From JAFAXD01 sp963816775 (GTDB taxonomy: Bacteria; Pseudomonadota; Alphaproteobacteria; Rhizobiales; Xanthobacteraceae), in NCBI GenBank assembly GCA_963816775.1, contig CAWFLX010000020.1, positions 186,001-250,000 on the forward strand: a DNA stretch of 64,000 bases, read 5' to 3'. The notes beneath the pieces were generated by a model that ran no database searches, was not told the origin of the DNA, and saw nothing but the letters and a program-made list of their open reading frames with translations. Position 1 is the first letter of the stretch. Every line of letters starts with the position of its first letter. Shown one piece after another: positions 36,525 through 43,893 of this stretch. The position numbers and the translations under genes were made by a program.

Positions 36525-37160
36525 ATGGACCTGTATTTCGCTCCCCTCGCCTGTTCGATGGCCACGCGGATTGCGATTTACGAAGCCGGGGCCGACGCGC
36601 GCTTCATCGAGGTCGACACCAAGGCAAAGCGCATCCTCGACGGCGGCGACTATCTCGCCATCAACCCGATCGGCTACGTTCCGGCGCTGCGCACCGACGA
36701 CGGCGCGGTGCTCACCGAGAACGCCGCCATCCTCCAATACGTGGCGAGCCGCTTTCCGGCCGCGGATCTCGCACCAACCGACGGCATCGCGCGGGCGCGG
36801 CTGCAGGCCTGGCTGAGCTTTGTCGGCACCGAGTTGCACAAGGGTCTGTTCATCCCGTTGCTCGATCGCAGAGCACCAGAGGGGGCCAAGACCTACGCGA
36901 TGGAGAAATACCGGCCGCGCCTCGATTACCTCAACGATTACCTCAGCGGCCGCGAATTTCTGCTCGACCAATTCAGCGTCGCCGACGCCTATCTCACCGT
37001 CGTGCTGAACTGGTCGCGCGCGACCACGATCGATTTCGAAGAATGGCCGGCGCTGAAGAACTATTTCAGCCGTATGCGGCAGCGGCCCAGTATCGCGCGC
37101 GCACTCGCGGAGGAAGGCGCGCTCTACGTCAAGCAGCAGGAGCGCAGCAAGGCGGCCTGA
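36525..37160 (+). CDS. glutathione S-transferase, beta-class-like
   Basis: 211 residues from ATG 36525 with AAAGGAG upstream. The N-terminal thioredoxin-like domain begins DLYFAPLACSMATRIAIYEAG with Cys10, the residue diagnostic of bacterial beta-class GSTs. The NPIGYVPAL cis-Pro loop and the helix with ELHKG (the beta-class His/Lys) follow. It conjugates glutathione to electrophiles in the cytoplasm. Divergent from a tetR gene and probably induced by electrophilic ligands. It is the only plus-strand gene in this stretch. Confidence 0.92.
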   Translation: MDLYFAPLACSMATRIAIYEAGADARFIEVDTKAKRILDGGDYLAINPIGYVPALRTDDGAVLTENAAILQYVASRFPAADLAPTDGIARARLQAWLSFVGTELHKGLFIPLLDRRAPEGAKTYAMEKYRPRLDYLNDYLSGREFLLDQFSVADAYLTVVLNWSRATTIDFEEWPALKNYFSRMRQRPSIARALAEEGALYVKQQERSKAA

Positions 37161-37187
37161 TGTTCCACTCGCGACATGGCGGCGCTG

Positions 37188-37658
37188 TCACGATGCCGCG
37201 CCGTCATCCGCGCGATCCTGGTCGGCGCGCATCGCGATGCGCAGCGGTTTCGGGATCGGCTTGGCGCGGCCGCCCGATACGAAGGCGACGCGCACTTTCG
37301 CTTCGACCAGCAACTCCTCGCCGCGCAACACCTGCTGGCGCAGCAGGATCGAGGCGCCTTTCACGTCTTCCGGCTTGGTAACGATGTCGAGCACGTCGTC
37401 CATGCGGGCGGCCTTGAGGAACTCGATCGTCATCGAGCGCACCACGAACGAGAAGCTCGGCGCCTCCTGCTCGGCTGCCTCGAACAGGGCGCGGTGATCG
37501 GCGCCCAGGAGGCGCAGATAATTGGTTCGCCCGCGCTCCATGAAGCGCAGGTAGTTGGCGTGATAGACGATGCCGGTGAAGTCGGTGTCCTCGTAATAGA
37601 CGCGCACACGCTGGACGTGGCGGCCATCGATGATTTCGCCGTCGAGACCCGCCGTCAT
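37188..37658 (-). CDS. ybgC: Tol-Pal system-associated acyl-CoA thioesterase YbgC
   Basis: 156 residues. Hotdog-fold 4HBT motif VYYEDTDFTGIVYHANYLRF with the catalytic Asp. The ATG at 37658 overlaps the TGA of the upstream GFA gene (ATGA), giving translational coupling. YbgC hydrolyses short-chain acyl-CoA or acyl-ACP thioesters and is a standard member of the Tol-Pal cluster. Here it is cut off from tolQ by gst, two tetR genes and DUF2852. Confidence 0.94.
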   Translation of the reverse strand: MTAGLDGEIIDGRHVQRVRVYYEDTDFTGIVYHANYLRFMERGRTNYLRLLGADHRALFEAAEQEAPSFSFVVRSMTIEFLKAARMDDVLDIVTKPEDVKGASILLRQQVLRGEELLVEAKVRVAFVSGGRAKPIPKPLRIAMRADQDRADDGAAS

Positions 37659-38035
37659 CGCCACGGAACGTGCGTCTGCATCGCGGCCTCCCAGTTACGG
37701 CCGTCGAACGATTTCGGCGACAGCGCCGTGAGATCGATATCGTCGATGCAGCGCACGTTGACGTCGATCTTATCGGGGTCGGAACGCGGTATGTAGAACG
37801 GATGCATGCCGCACGTCGTGCAGAACATGTGCTGCGCGGTTCCGGTGTTGAACCGATAGGTTGCGAGCTCATCGGCGCCGCTCAAGAGCTCGAACTGCTC
37901 GGGCGGCACGATCAGATGCAGAATGCCCTTCTTGGTGCAGACCGAGCAGTTGCAATAGGTCGTCTGCGCGAGGTCGCCGGTGACGCGAAAGCGCACGCGC
38001 CCGCAGTGGCACCCGCCGTCCATGGTTTGCAGCAT
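37655..38035 (-). CDS. GFA family protein (zinc-binding, DUF636)
   Basis: 126 residues from ATG 38035 with AGGAG eight bases upstream; longer frames run back into ruvB. Zinc-ligand cysteines are in GGCHCGRVRF, YCNCSVCTKKG and FCTTCGMHPFY, the Gfa/CENP-V fold. Despite the family name, activity on S-hydroxymethylglutathione is doubtful for most members. It starts 4 bp after the ruvB stop and overlaps ybgC by 4 bp, so it sits tightly inside the ruv-ybgC operon. Confidence 0.9.
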   Translation of the reverse strand: MLQTMDGGCHCGRVRFRVTGDLAQTTYCNCSVCTKKGILHLIVPPEQFELLSGADELATYRFNTGTAQHMFCTTCGMHPFYIPRSDPDKIDVNVRCIDDIDLTALSPKSFDGRNWEAAMQTHVPWR

Positions 38036-38039
38036 GAGG

Positions 38040-39083
38040 CTACTCCTCGCCCTCGCCGAACAGCCGAAACTGCGACGGATCGCGCGCCGGCTCGGCGAGG
38101 CCGAGATGGCGGAAGGCGTGGCCGGTGAGCAGGCGCCCGCGCGGCGTGCGCTGAACAAATCCCTGCTGGATCAGGAACGGCTCGATAATTTCCTCGATCG
38201 CGTCGCGCGGCTCGGACAGCGCCGCCGCGATGGTCTCAATCCCGACCGGACCGCCGCCGTAGTTGACCGCGACGGTCGAAAGGTAGCGCCGGTCCATGGC
38301 ATCGAGCCCCGCGGCATCGACTTCGAGCGCGATGAGCGCGCGGTCGGCCACGGCGCGGTCGATCGCGGTAGCGCCGTCGACATTGGCGAAATCGCGCACC
38401 CGGCGCAGCAGCCGTCCGGCGATGCGCGGTGTTCCGCGCGCGCGACGCGCGATCTCGTTGGCGCCGTCCTTGGTCATGCCGATGGTGAGCACGCGGGCAC
38501 CGCGGGTCACGATCTCCTCGAGCTCGGCCTCGGTGTAGAAGTTGAGCCTGATCGGAATCCCGAAACGGTCGCGCAAAGGATTGGTGAGCAGGCCCGCGCG
38601 GGTGGTAGCACCGACGAGCGTGAATTTGGCAAGGTCGATCTTCACCGAGCGCGCCGCCGGCCCCTCGCCGATGATCAGATCGAGCTGAAAGTCCTCCATC
38701 GCCGGATAGAGAATCTCTTCGACCGCTGGATTAAGGCGATGGATCTCGTCAATGAACAACACGTCGCGCTCTTCCAGGTTGGTGAGCAGCGCCGCGAGAT
38801 CGCCGGCCTTCGCGATCACCGGACCGGAGGTGGCGCGGAAGTTGACACCGAGCTCGCGCGCGACGATTTGTGCGAGCGTGGTCTTGCCGAGGCCAGGCGG
38901 GCCGACAAACAGCACGTGATCGAGTGGCTCGCGCCGGGCGCGCGCCGCCTCGATGAACACCGCGAGATTACGACGCGCTTGCTCCTGGCCGATGAACTCG
39001 GCGAGCTTTTGCGGGCGCAGCGAGGTTTCGGGGACGTCCTCGTCGCGGTGGTCGGAGGTGACGAAGCGGGGAGAGGTGGTCAT
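38040..39083 (-). CDS. ruvB: Holliday junction branch migration helicase RuvB
   Basis: 347 residues. AAA ATPase with Walker A FVGPPGLGKTTLA, Walker B LFIDEIHRLNP, sensor motif GATTRAGLLTNPLRDRFG and C-terminal winged helix (QGFVQRTPRGRLLTGHAF). It forms hexameric rings that drive branch migration with RuvA. GGGGAG lies eight bases before the ATG. Confidence 0.98.
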   Translation of the reverse strand: MTTSPRFVTSDHRDEDVPETSLRPQKLAEFIGQEQARRNLAVFIEAARARREPLDHVLFVGPPGLGKTTLAQIVARELGVNFRATSGPVIAKAGDLAALLTNLEERDVLFIDEIHRLNPAVEEILYPAMEDFQLDLIIGEGPAARSVKIDLAKFTLVGATTRAGLLTNPLRDRFGIPIRLNFYTEAELEEIVTRGARVLTIGMTKDGANEIARRARGTPRIAGRLLRRVRDFANVDGATAIDRAVADRALIALEVDAAGLDAMDRRYLSTVAVNYGGGPVGIETIAAALSEPRDAIEEIIEPFLIQQGFVQRTPRGRLLTGHAFRHLGLAEPARDPSQFRLFGEGEE

Positions 39084-39147
39084 GGCATGCGCTCCCCATG
39101 AAGCCCGGGCACAAGCAGGCTGTCGCGTTTGACTGCGCGCTCCCGTG

Positions 39148-39765
39148 TCACTTGCCCAGCTCCTTCAGCCCCAGCCTGATCAACTGGCGTGCATCGGCCC
39201 CCTCGCCGGCCGCACGCGTCGCCGCCGCTACGGCGGCCGCCGCCTGCGGTTGACCGTATCCAAGATTAACCAGCGCCGAGACCGCGTCGGCAACCGGCGC
39301 CGGCGCGCGCCGCTCGTCAACGGCGCCGGAAAGGCGGACGACCGCCGGGTCGAGCGCCGTGTAGGCCGGCGCCTTGTCCTTCAATTCGGTCACGATGCGC
39401 TCGGCGACCTTGGGACCAACGCCGGGCGTACGGGTGATCGTTGCCTTGTCGCGCATCGCGATGGCAGATGCGAGATCGGCGGGCTTGAGCGTCGACAGGA
39501 TCGCGAGCGCAACCTTGGTGCCGACGCCCTGCACGGTCTGCAACAGCCGGAACCATTCGCGCTCGACGTCGGCCTGAAAGCCGAACAGGCGGATCTGATC
39601 CTCGCGCACATGAGTCTCGATGGCGAGCATCACCGTCTCGCCCGGCGCCGGCAGCGCCTGCAGGGTGCGAGCCGAGCAGTGCACCACATACCCGACGCCG
39701 TTGACATCAACGACGACGAAATCCTCGCCGTAGCTGTCAAGAGTGCCGCGCAGCTTGCCGATCAT
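39148..39765 (-). CDS. ruvA: Holliday junction DNA helicase RuvA
   Basis: 205 residues. OB-fold N-terminus (MIGKLRGTLDSYGEDFVVVD), two HhH motifs (VQGVGTKVALAIL, TPGVGPKVAERIV) and the C-terminal domain III that contacts RuvB (ALVNLGYGQPQA). The ATG overlaps the ruvC TGA by 4 bp. Confidence 0.97.
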   Translation of the reverse strand: MIGKLRGTLDSYGEDFVVVDVNGVGYVVHCSARTLQALPAPGETVMLAIETHVREDQIRLFGFQADVEREWFRLLQTVQGVGTKVALAILSTLKPADLASAIAMRDKATITRTPGVGPKVAERIVTELKDKAPAYTALDPAVVRLSGAVDERRAPAPVADAVSALVNLGYGQPQAAAAVAAATRAAGEGADARQLIRLGLKELGK

Positions 39766-40271
39766 CGGGCCACCGCCCTGAGAATGATGCTCTGGCGGTG
39801 ATGCGCATGCGTGACCGCGATCGCGAGCGCGTCGGCAGCGTCCTCCGATTGCGGCGCGGCCTTCGGCAGCAGCACCGAGATCATCATGCGGATTTGCGCC
39901 TTTTCACCGTGGCCGGCGCCGACGATGGTTTTCTTGACCAGGTTCGGCGCGTATTCGGCGACGCTCACGCCGGCTTGCGCCGGCGCCAGCAATGCGACGC
40001 CGCGCGCCTGCCCGAGCTTCAGGGTTGCGGCTGCATTCTTGTTGACGAACGTCGCCTCGACCGCGGCTTCCTGCGGGCGGTGCTCGCTGAGCACGCGCGC
40101 AAGCCCGCGGTGGATGGCGACCAGCCGCGCCGCCACATCGTCGCGCTCGTTGGTTTCGACGCAGCCGCACGCCACAAAGATCAGCCGATTGCCGGCGACA
40201 TCGACCACGCCCCAGCCAGTGCGGCGGAGCCCCGGGTCGATCCCCAGAATGCGAATCAGCGGCGCGCTCAT
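39762..40271 (-). CDS. ruvC: crossover junction endodeoxyribonuclease RuvC
   Basis: 169 residues with the RNase H-like acidic motifs: ILGIDPGLRRTGWG, the Glu in AAVEATFVNKN, and SEDAADALAIAVTHAH. It resolves Holliday junctions held by RuvAB. It overlaps ruvA by 4 bp. Confidence 0.97.
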   Translation of the reverse strand: MSAPLIRILGIDPGLRRTGWGVVDVAGNRLIFVACGCVETNERDDVAARLVAIHRGLARVLSEHRPQEAAVEATFVNKNAAATLKLGQARGVALLAPAQAGVSVAEYAPNLVKKTIVGAGHGEKAQIRMMISVLLPKAAPQSEDAADALAIAVTHAHHRQSIILRAVAR

Positions 40272-40323
40272 GGCGTAGTCTTACCCCGCCGCCGGGGTTG
40301 CGTCAGGGAGCAGTCAGGCAGTT

Positions 40324-40394
40324 CGTAGGGTGGGTTGAGCAAAGCGATACCCACCTGCTGCAGCGATGGGTCGCTGCGCTCAACCCATCCTACG
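40324..40394. repeat. inverted repeat between ruvC and yebC
   Basis: Arms cgtagggtgggttgagc (40324-40340) and gctcaacccatcctacg (40378-40394) match at 16 of 17 positions with a 37-bp spacer that contains further short arms (ataccca / tgggtcg). This 'gtagggtgggtt' unit resembles hairpin repeats in many proteobacteria. The right arm includes the yebC stop codon, so the element may also act as an mRNA 3' stabiliser. Confidence 0.65.
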
Positions 40395-41136
40395 CGCTCA
40401 TGCGTGCGACGAGCGCGTCCGAGACCTCGAAGTTGGCGTAGACGTTCTGCACGTCGTCGTTGTCGTGCAGGGTCTCGATCAGCCGCAGGACCTTCTCGCC
40501 GGCTTCGTCGTCGACCGCGACGGTGTTCTGGGGCTTCCAGACCAGACCGGCCTTGCGCGGCTCGCCGAATTTCTGCTCCAGCACCTTGGCGACCTCGCGC
40601 ACGCTGTCCGGCGCTGCATAGATTTCGTGGCCGGCCTCTCCTGACACGACATCATCGGCACCGGCTTCGATCGCAGCTTCCAGCATTGCATCGGCGGACG
40701 CGACCTTGGTGTCGTATTCGATCACGCCGACGTGGGTGAACATGAACGAGACCGCGCCGGTCTCCGCCAGATTGCCGCCGCTCTTGGTGAAGCTCGCGCG
40801 CACCTCCGACGCCGCGCGGTTGCGATTGTCGGTCAGCACCTCGACGATGACGGCGACGCCGCCGGGACCGAAGCCTTCGTAGCGGATTTCCTCATAGTTC
40901 TCGGCCTCGCCGCCCAGCGCCTTCTTGATGGCGCGGTCGATGTTGTCCTTCGGCATGTTCTCGGCGCGCGCCGCCAGCATCGCGGCGCGCAGTCGCGGGT
41001 TCATGGTTGGGTCGGGAACGCCGAGCTTCGCCGCGACGGTGATTTCGCGCGCGAGCTTGCCAAATAGCTTCGATTTGACCGCGTCCTGCCGGCCCTTGCG
41101 GTGCATGATGTTCTTGAATTGGGAATGTCCTGCCAT
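40390..41136 (-). CDS. yebC: YebC/PmpR family transcription/translation factor
   Basis: 248 residues, beginning MAGHSQFKNIMHRKGRQDA as in all YebC proteins, with the GGNLAETGAVSFMF motif. Members bind DNA as regulators, and some help ribosomes on proline stretches. yebC next to ruvCAB is a conserved arrangement. Full length. Confidence 0.96.
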   Translation of the reverse strand: MAGHSQFKNIMHRKGRQDAVKSKLFGKLAREITVAAKLGVPDPTMNPRLRAAMLAARAENMPKDNIDRAIKKALGGEAENYEEIRYEGFGPGGVAVIVEVLTDNRNRAASEVRASFTKSGGNLAETGAVSFMFTHVGVIEYDTKVASADAMLEAAIEAGADDVVSGEAGHEIYAAPDSVREVAKVLEQKFGEPRKAGLVWKPQNTVAVDDEAGEKVLRLIETLHDNDDVQNVYANFEVSDALVARMSA

Positions 41137-41232
41137 GGTCCTTGTCCTGGCGTCTCGAGAGATGAAATGGGGCCTATAGGAATTAAATAGGCCGTTCCAC
41201 GCGCACGGCGCAACCCTCCGCGGGTTGGACGG

Positions 41233-42063
41233 TCAGCCCTGGCTGTCCCAAAACCGGGGTCGCGCTTCCTCGAGGTGCGGACCGATTCGAACCGCGCTCA
41301 CACGGCGCGCCAGCCCGGTCGCATCATCGGTTTCGATTGCAAAGCCGCACAACGTCGCCCGCCCGTCGGCCACTTCGAAACGGCCGCTCGAAATTCGGCG
41401 CAGGAAGCGACTGAGCGGCTCGTCCTTGGCCATGCCGATCACCGAGTCGTAGTCGCCCGACATCCCGACGTCGGAAATGTAGGCGGTACCGGCCGCGAGG
41501 ATGCGGTGGTCGGCGGTCGGCGCGTGCGTGTGGGTTCCGATCAAGGCGGTCGCCCTGCCATCGATGAAATACCCCATCGCCTGCTTCTCGCTCGTGGCCT
41601 CGGCATGCATGTCCACGATGATCGCGTCGGCGGTACGCTTGAGCGGACACGCCGACAGCTCGCGCGCGACTGCGGCAAACGGGTCGTCGAGCGGATCCAT
41701 GAAAATGCGACCCATGGCGTTGACGACCAGTACTCTGCCGCCGTTGCGCGCCTCGATGAGCGCGGTCCCGCGCCCCGGCGTCCCATCCGGATAGTTCAAG
41801 GGCCGGACCAGCTTGGGGGCGCGTTCGATGAACACCAGCGCCTCCTTTTGATCCCACGCGTGATTGCCGAGCGTGATCGCGTCGGCGCCGGCATCAAGCA
41901 GTTCCTGATAGATCGCCTCGGTGATTCCAAAACCGCCCGCTGCGTTCTCCCCGTTGATGACCACGAAGTCGAGTTTCCAGTCGTGCACCAGGCCAGGCAG
42001 ACGCTCGTTGACCACAGTGCGGCCGCTGCGACCCACGACGTCGCCGATGAAAAGAATTCGCAC
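41233..42063 (-). CDS. TIGR00282/YmdB family metallophosphoesterase
   Basis: 276 residues from GTG 42063 (GAGAG upstream). Metal-binding residues are in FIGDVVGRSGR, VINGENAAGGFG, TLGNHAWDQKEAL and GTHTHAPTADHRIL. YmdB-type enzymes hydrolyse 2',3'-cyclic nucleotides. It starts 3 bp after the fau stop, so the two are co-transcribed. Confidence 0.93.
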   Translation of the reverse strand: MRILFIGDVVGRSGRTVVNERLPGLVHDWKLDFVVINGENAAGGFGITEAIYQELLDAGADAITLGNHAWDQKEALVFIERAPKLVRPLNYPDGTPGRGTALIEARNGGRVLVVNAMGRIFMDPLDDPFAAVARELSACPLKRTADAIIVDMHAEATSEKQAMGYFIDGRATALIGTHTHAPTADHRILAAGTAYISDVGMSGDYDSVIGMAKDEPLSRFLRRISSGRFEVADGRATLCGFAIETDDATGLARRVSAVRIGPHLEEARPRFWDSQG

Positions 42064-42066
42064 CCG

Positions 42067-42654
42067 TCAATCTCTCAAATCGATGATCTCGCGTTCCGTT
42101 AACACGAGATCGAGCCGCGCGTCGCGCGGAGTTTTGGGAACCTCGGTGATTTCCTGGGCCGCGAACGCAATGCCGATCGCGGTGATGGGCTTCATCGCGC
42201 GCAGGCGCGTGATCGTCATGTCGTAATAGCCGGCGCCATAACCGAGCCGATAACCGGCGCGGTCGAACGCAAGGATCGGCACGATCAGAATATCGGGGAA
42301 TACTTCAGGCGCTTCGGGCTTCGGCTCGCGGATGCCCCAGACGCCGGAGCCGAGCGCCTCACCGAACGACCAGGCGCGCATGATCAGCGGCGAGCCACGG
42401 CCCTGAACCACGGGGAGCGCCAACTGGGCGCCGGCATCGGCGGCACGACGCATGAGCGGGAGCGGACTGATTTCGAACTTGAGCGGCGAATAGCCGGAGA
42501 CCACGGCGCCCGCCGGAACCGGAATCGGCAATCCGCGCGCGGCGATCGTTTGCGCGGCCGCGCTCTGCTCCATCACCGGCAGCGCTTCGCGGCGCGCGCG
42601 GCTTTGCTTGCGCAGCTCGGCTTTGCGTTCGGCAATAGGATCGGATCCGGGCAT
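42067..42654 (-). CDS. fau: 5-formyltetrahydrofolate cyclo-ligase
   Basis: 195 residues from ATG 42654. Family motifs RKQSRARREAL near the N-terminus and the C-terminal folate/ATP signature GYRLGYGAGYYDMTI. It converts 5-formyl-THF to 5,10-methenyl-THF with ATP. The upstream frame to 42804 runs into the 6S RNA and is rejected. Its place just downstream of ssrS matches the E. coli ygfA arrangement and many other proteobacteria. Confidence 0.94.
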   Translation of the reverse strand: MPGSDPIAERKAELRKQSRARREALPVMEQSAAAQTIAARGLPIPVPAGAVVSGYSPLKFEISPLPLMRRAADAGAQLALPVVQGRGSPLIMRAWSFGEALGSGVWGIREPKPEAPEVFPDILIVPILAFDRAGYRLGYGAGYYDMTITRLRAMKPITAIGIAFAAQEITEVPKTPRDARLDLVLTEREIIDLRD

Positions 42655-42725
42655 TGCGTTGCAAGGCGAGTTGGTATCGTGGAAGGCGCCGGCGCTCGGC
42701 CTGGCGCGCTGTCGCTCAAAGGAAA

Positions 42726-42884
42726 GTGCGGGCCGCGATGGCCGTCGGAGCGGCGATCCCGGGTTCCCTACGAAAGTAGGTGGGCGCCATATGTCCGAGC
42801 CCACGAGCCCGGTCAGGGACAGCTCCCTTCAGGATCGATAAGGCCCCGGGGATATGGCTCCTGACGCACCTCGCAGCACCGCCC
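42726..42884 (-). ncRNA. ssrS: 6S RNA (SsrS)
   Basis: Located between zapA and fau, the conserved site of 6S RNA. The two ends form an 11-bp closing stem with one bulged U and one G-U pair: minus-strand GCGGUGCUGCGA (42882-42871) with UCGCGGCCCGC (42738-42728). That gives about 155-160 nt, the usual alphaproteobacterial size. Inside are the internal hairpin arms around the central bubble (ggagctgtccctgaccggg... on the minus strand). 6S RNA mimics an open promoter and sequesters sigma-70 RNA polymerase. Ends are approximate. Confidence 0.75.
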
Positions 42885-42990
42885 GGCCAATCTAGTGTCG
42901 GGCTTCCAAAGTTCGCAAGCCCTTTGCGGCATGTTTTGATGCGAACTTTGGATTAAGAAGGGACGCTGACCGCCGGCGATTCTTGCGCGC

Positions 42991-43377
42991 CTACGCGGCG
43001 CTGTCGCGGGTGGCCGTGGAGTTGTGCGCAAGGTGCTTGGCAACGGTTTCGATGCGCTCTGCCGCCGAAGCGAAGGCAGCCGCAACCGCTGCCTCGGTCA
43101 CTTGCGCACGCTCGGTCGCGACCAGCCGCGCCTCCTCCCCGGACGTAACATCGTGTTCCAGCCGGCGGATCTTGCCGGTCGCTTCAAACAGTTCGTCCGC
43201 CACCATGACCGCCGCCATGATGGTCAGTCGCATGTCGCCGACTTCACCGAACTTTGCGCGCAAGTCCTCGATGCGCTGGTTGAGCCCCTGCGCGAGCTGC
43301 ATCAAATGATCTTCCTGCCCATCGAGGCACGCCATGCGGTATTGATGGCCGTTGATGGTGACGTTGACCTGAGCCAT
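42991..43377 (-). CDS. zapA: cell division protein ZapA
   Basis: 128 residues from ATG 43377 with GGAGGAG directly upstream. Starts MAQVNVTINGHQYRMACLDG with the ZapA motif EDHLMQLAQGLNQRI and a helical tail. ZapA cross-links FtsZ filaments. It follows the DUF4164 coiled-coil gene by 10 bp, and 6S RNA lies downstream. Confidence 0.93.
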   Translation of the reverse strand: MAQVNVTINGHQYRMACLDGQEDHLMQLAQGLNQRIEDLRAKFGEVGDMRLTIMAAVMVADELFEATGKIRRLEHDVTSGEEARLVATERAQVTEAAVAAAFASAAERIETVAKHLAHNSTATRDSAA

Positions 43378-43387
43378 GGCTCCTCCT

Positions 43388-43705
43388 TCACCGCGCGTGC
43401 GCGGCGATGACTGAGCGAACGGTTTCGATCGCAGCATCGAGCCGTTGGGCGACGTCCTGGTTGGTAGTCTCGAGCCGACGCGCGCGCGCGGTTGCGTTGT
43501 CGAGTTCCGCGGCGAGCTGCGCCCGGTCCGATGTCAGGGCATGAACCTGCTCGACCAGCGCAACATCATGCCGTTCGATCGCGAGCTTGCGTTCAAGCGC
43601 GCTCTCGAGTGTGTCGAGCGCGAGCTGCAGCCGCTTGATCGCCGCCTCGATCGGCGTCGCTTCGGCCGTCGGGGTTCTGCTCGGAACCGGCTGGGCGCGC
43701 TGCAT
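43388..43705 (-). CDS. DUF4164 coiled-coil protein
   Basis: 105 residues from ATG 43705 (a GTG two codons earlier is the alternative). Residues ~20-100 form one heptad-rich helix (AIKRLQLALDTLESALERKL...). DUF4164 genes precede zapA in many alphaproteobacteria, so a division role as a ZapB-like partner is possible but unproven. Confidence 0.8.
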   Translation of the reverse strand: MQRAQPVPSRTPTAEATPIEAAIKRLQLALDTLESALERKLAIERHDVALVEQVHALTSDRAQLAAELDNATARARRLETTNQDVAQRLDAAIETVRSVIAAHAR

Positions 43706-43893
43706 TGCCACAAAATTTCTCGTCTAGGTAAGGAGTTAGGCGTAGAGTCTTACGTTCGTTCGTAGCGCCGCGTCAACGCCGCCTGCGAATTTGTCCACGG
43801 CCACGGCGGCTCATGCACAGGCGCCGGGCTCCTGTTACCGCCGCGCGTTGACACGTCACCGTCACGTGCTATCCGGTCGCGCACCCTCGCGGA

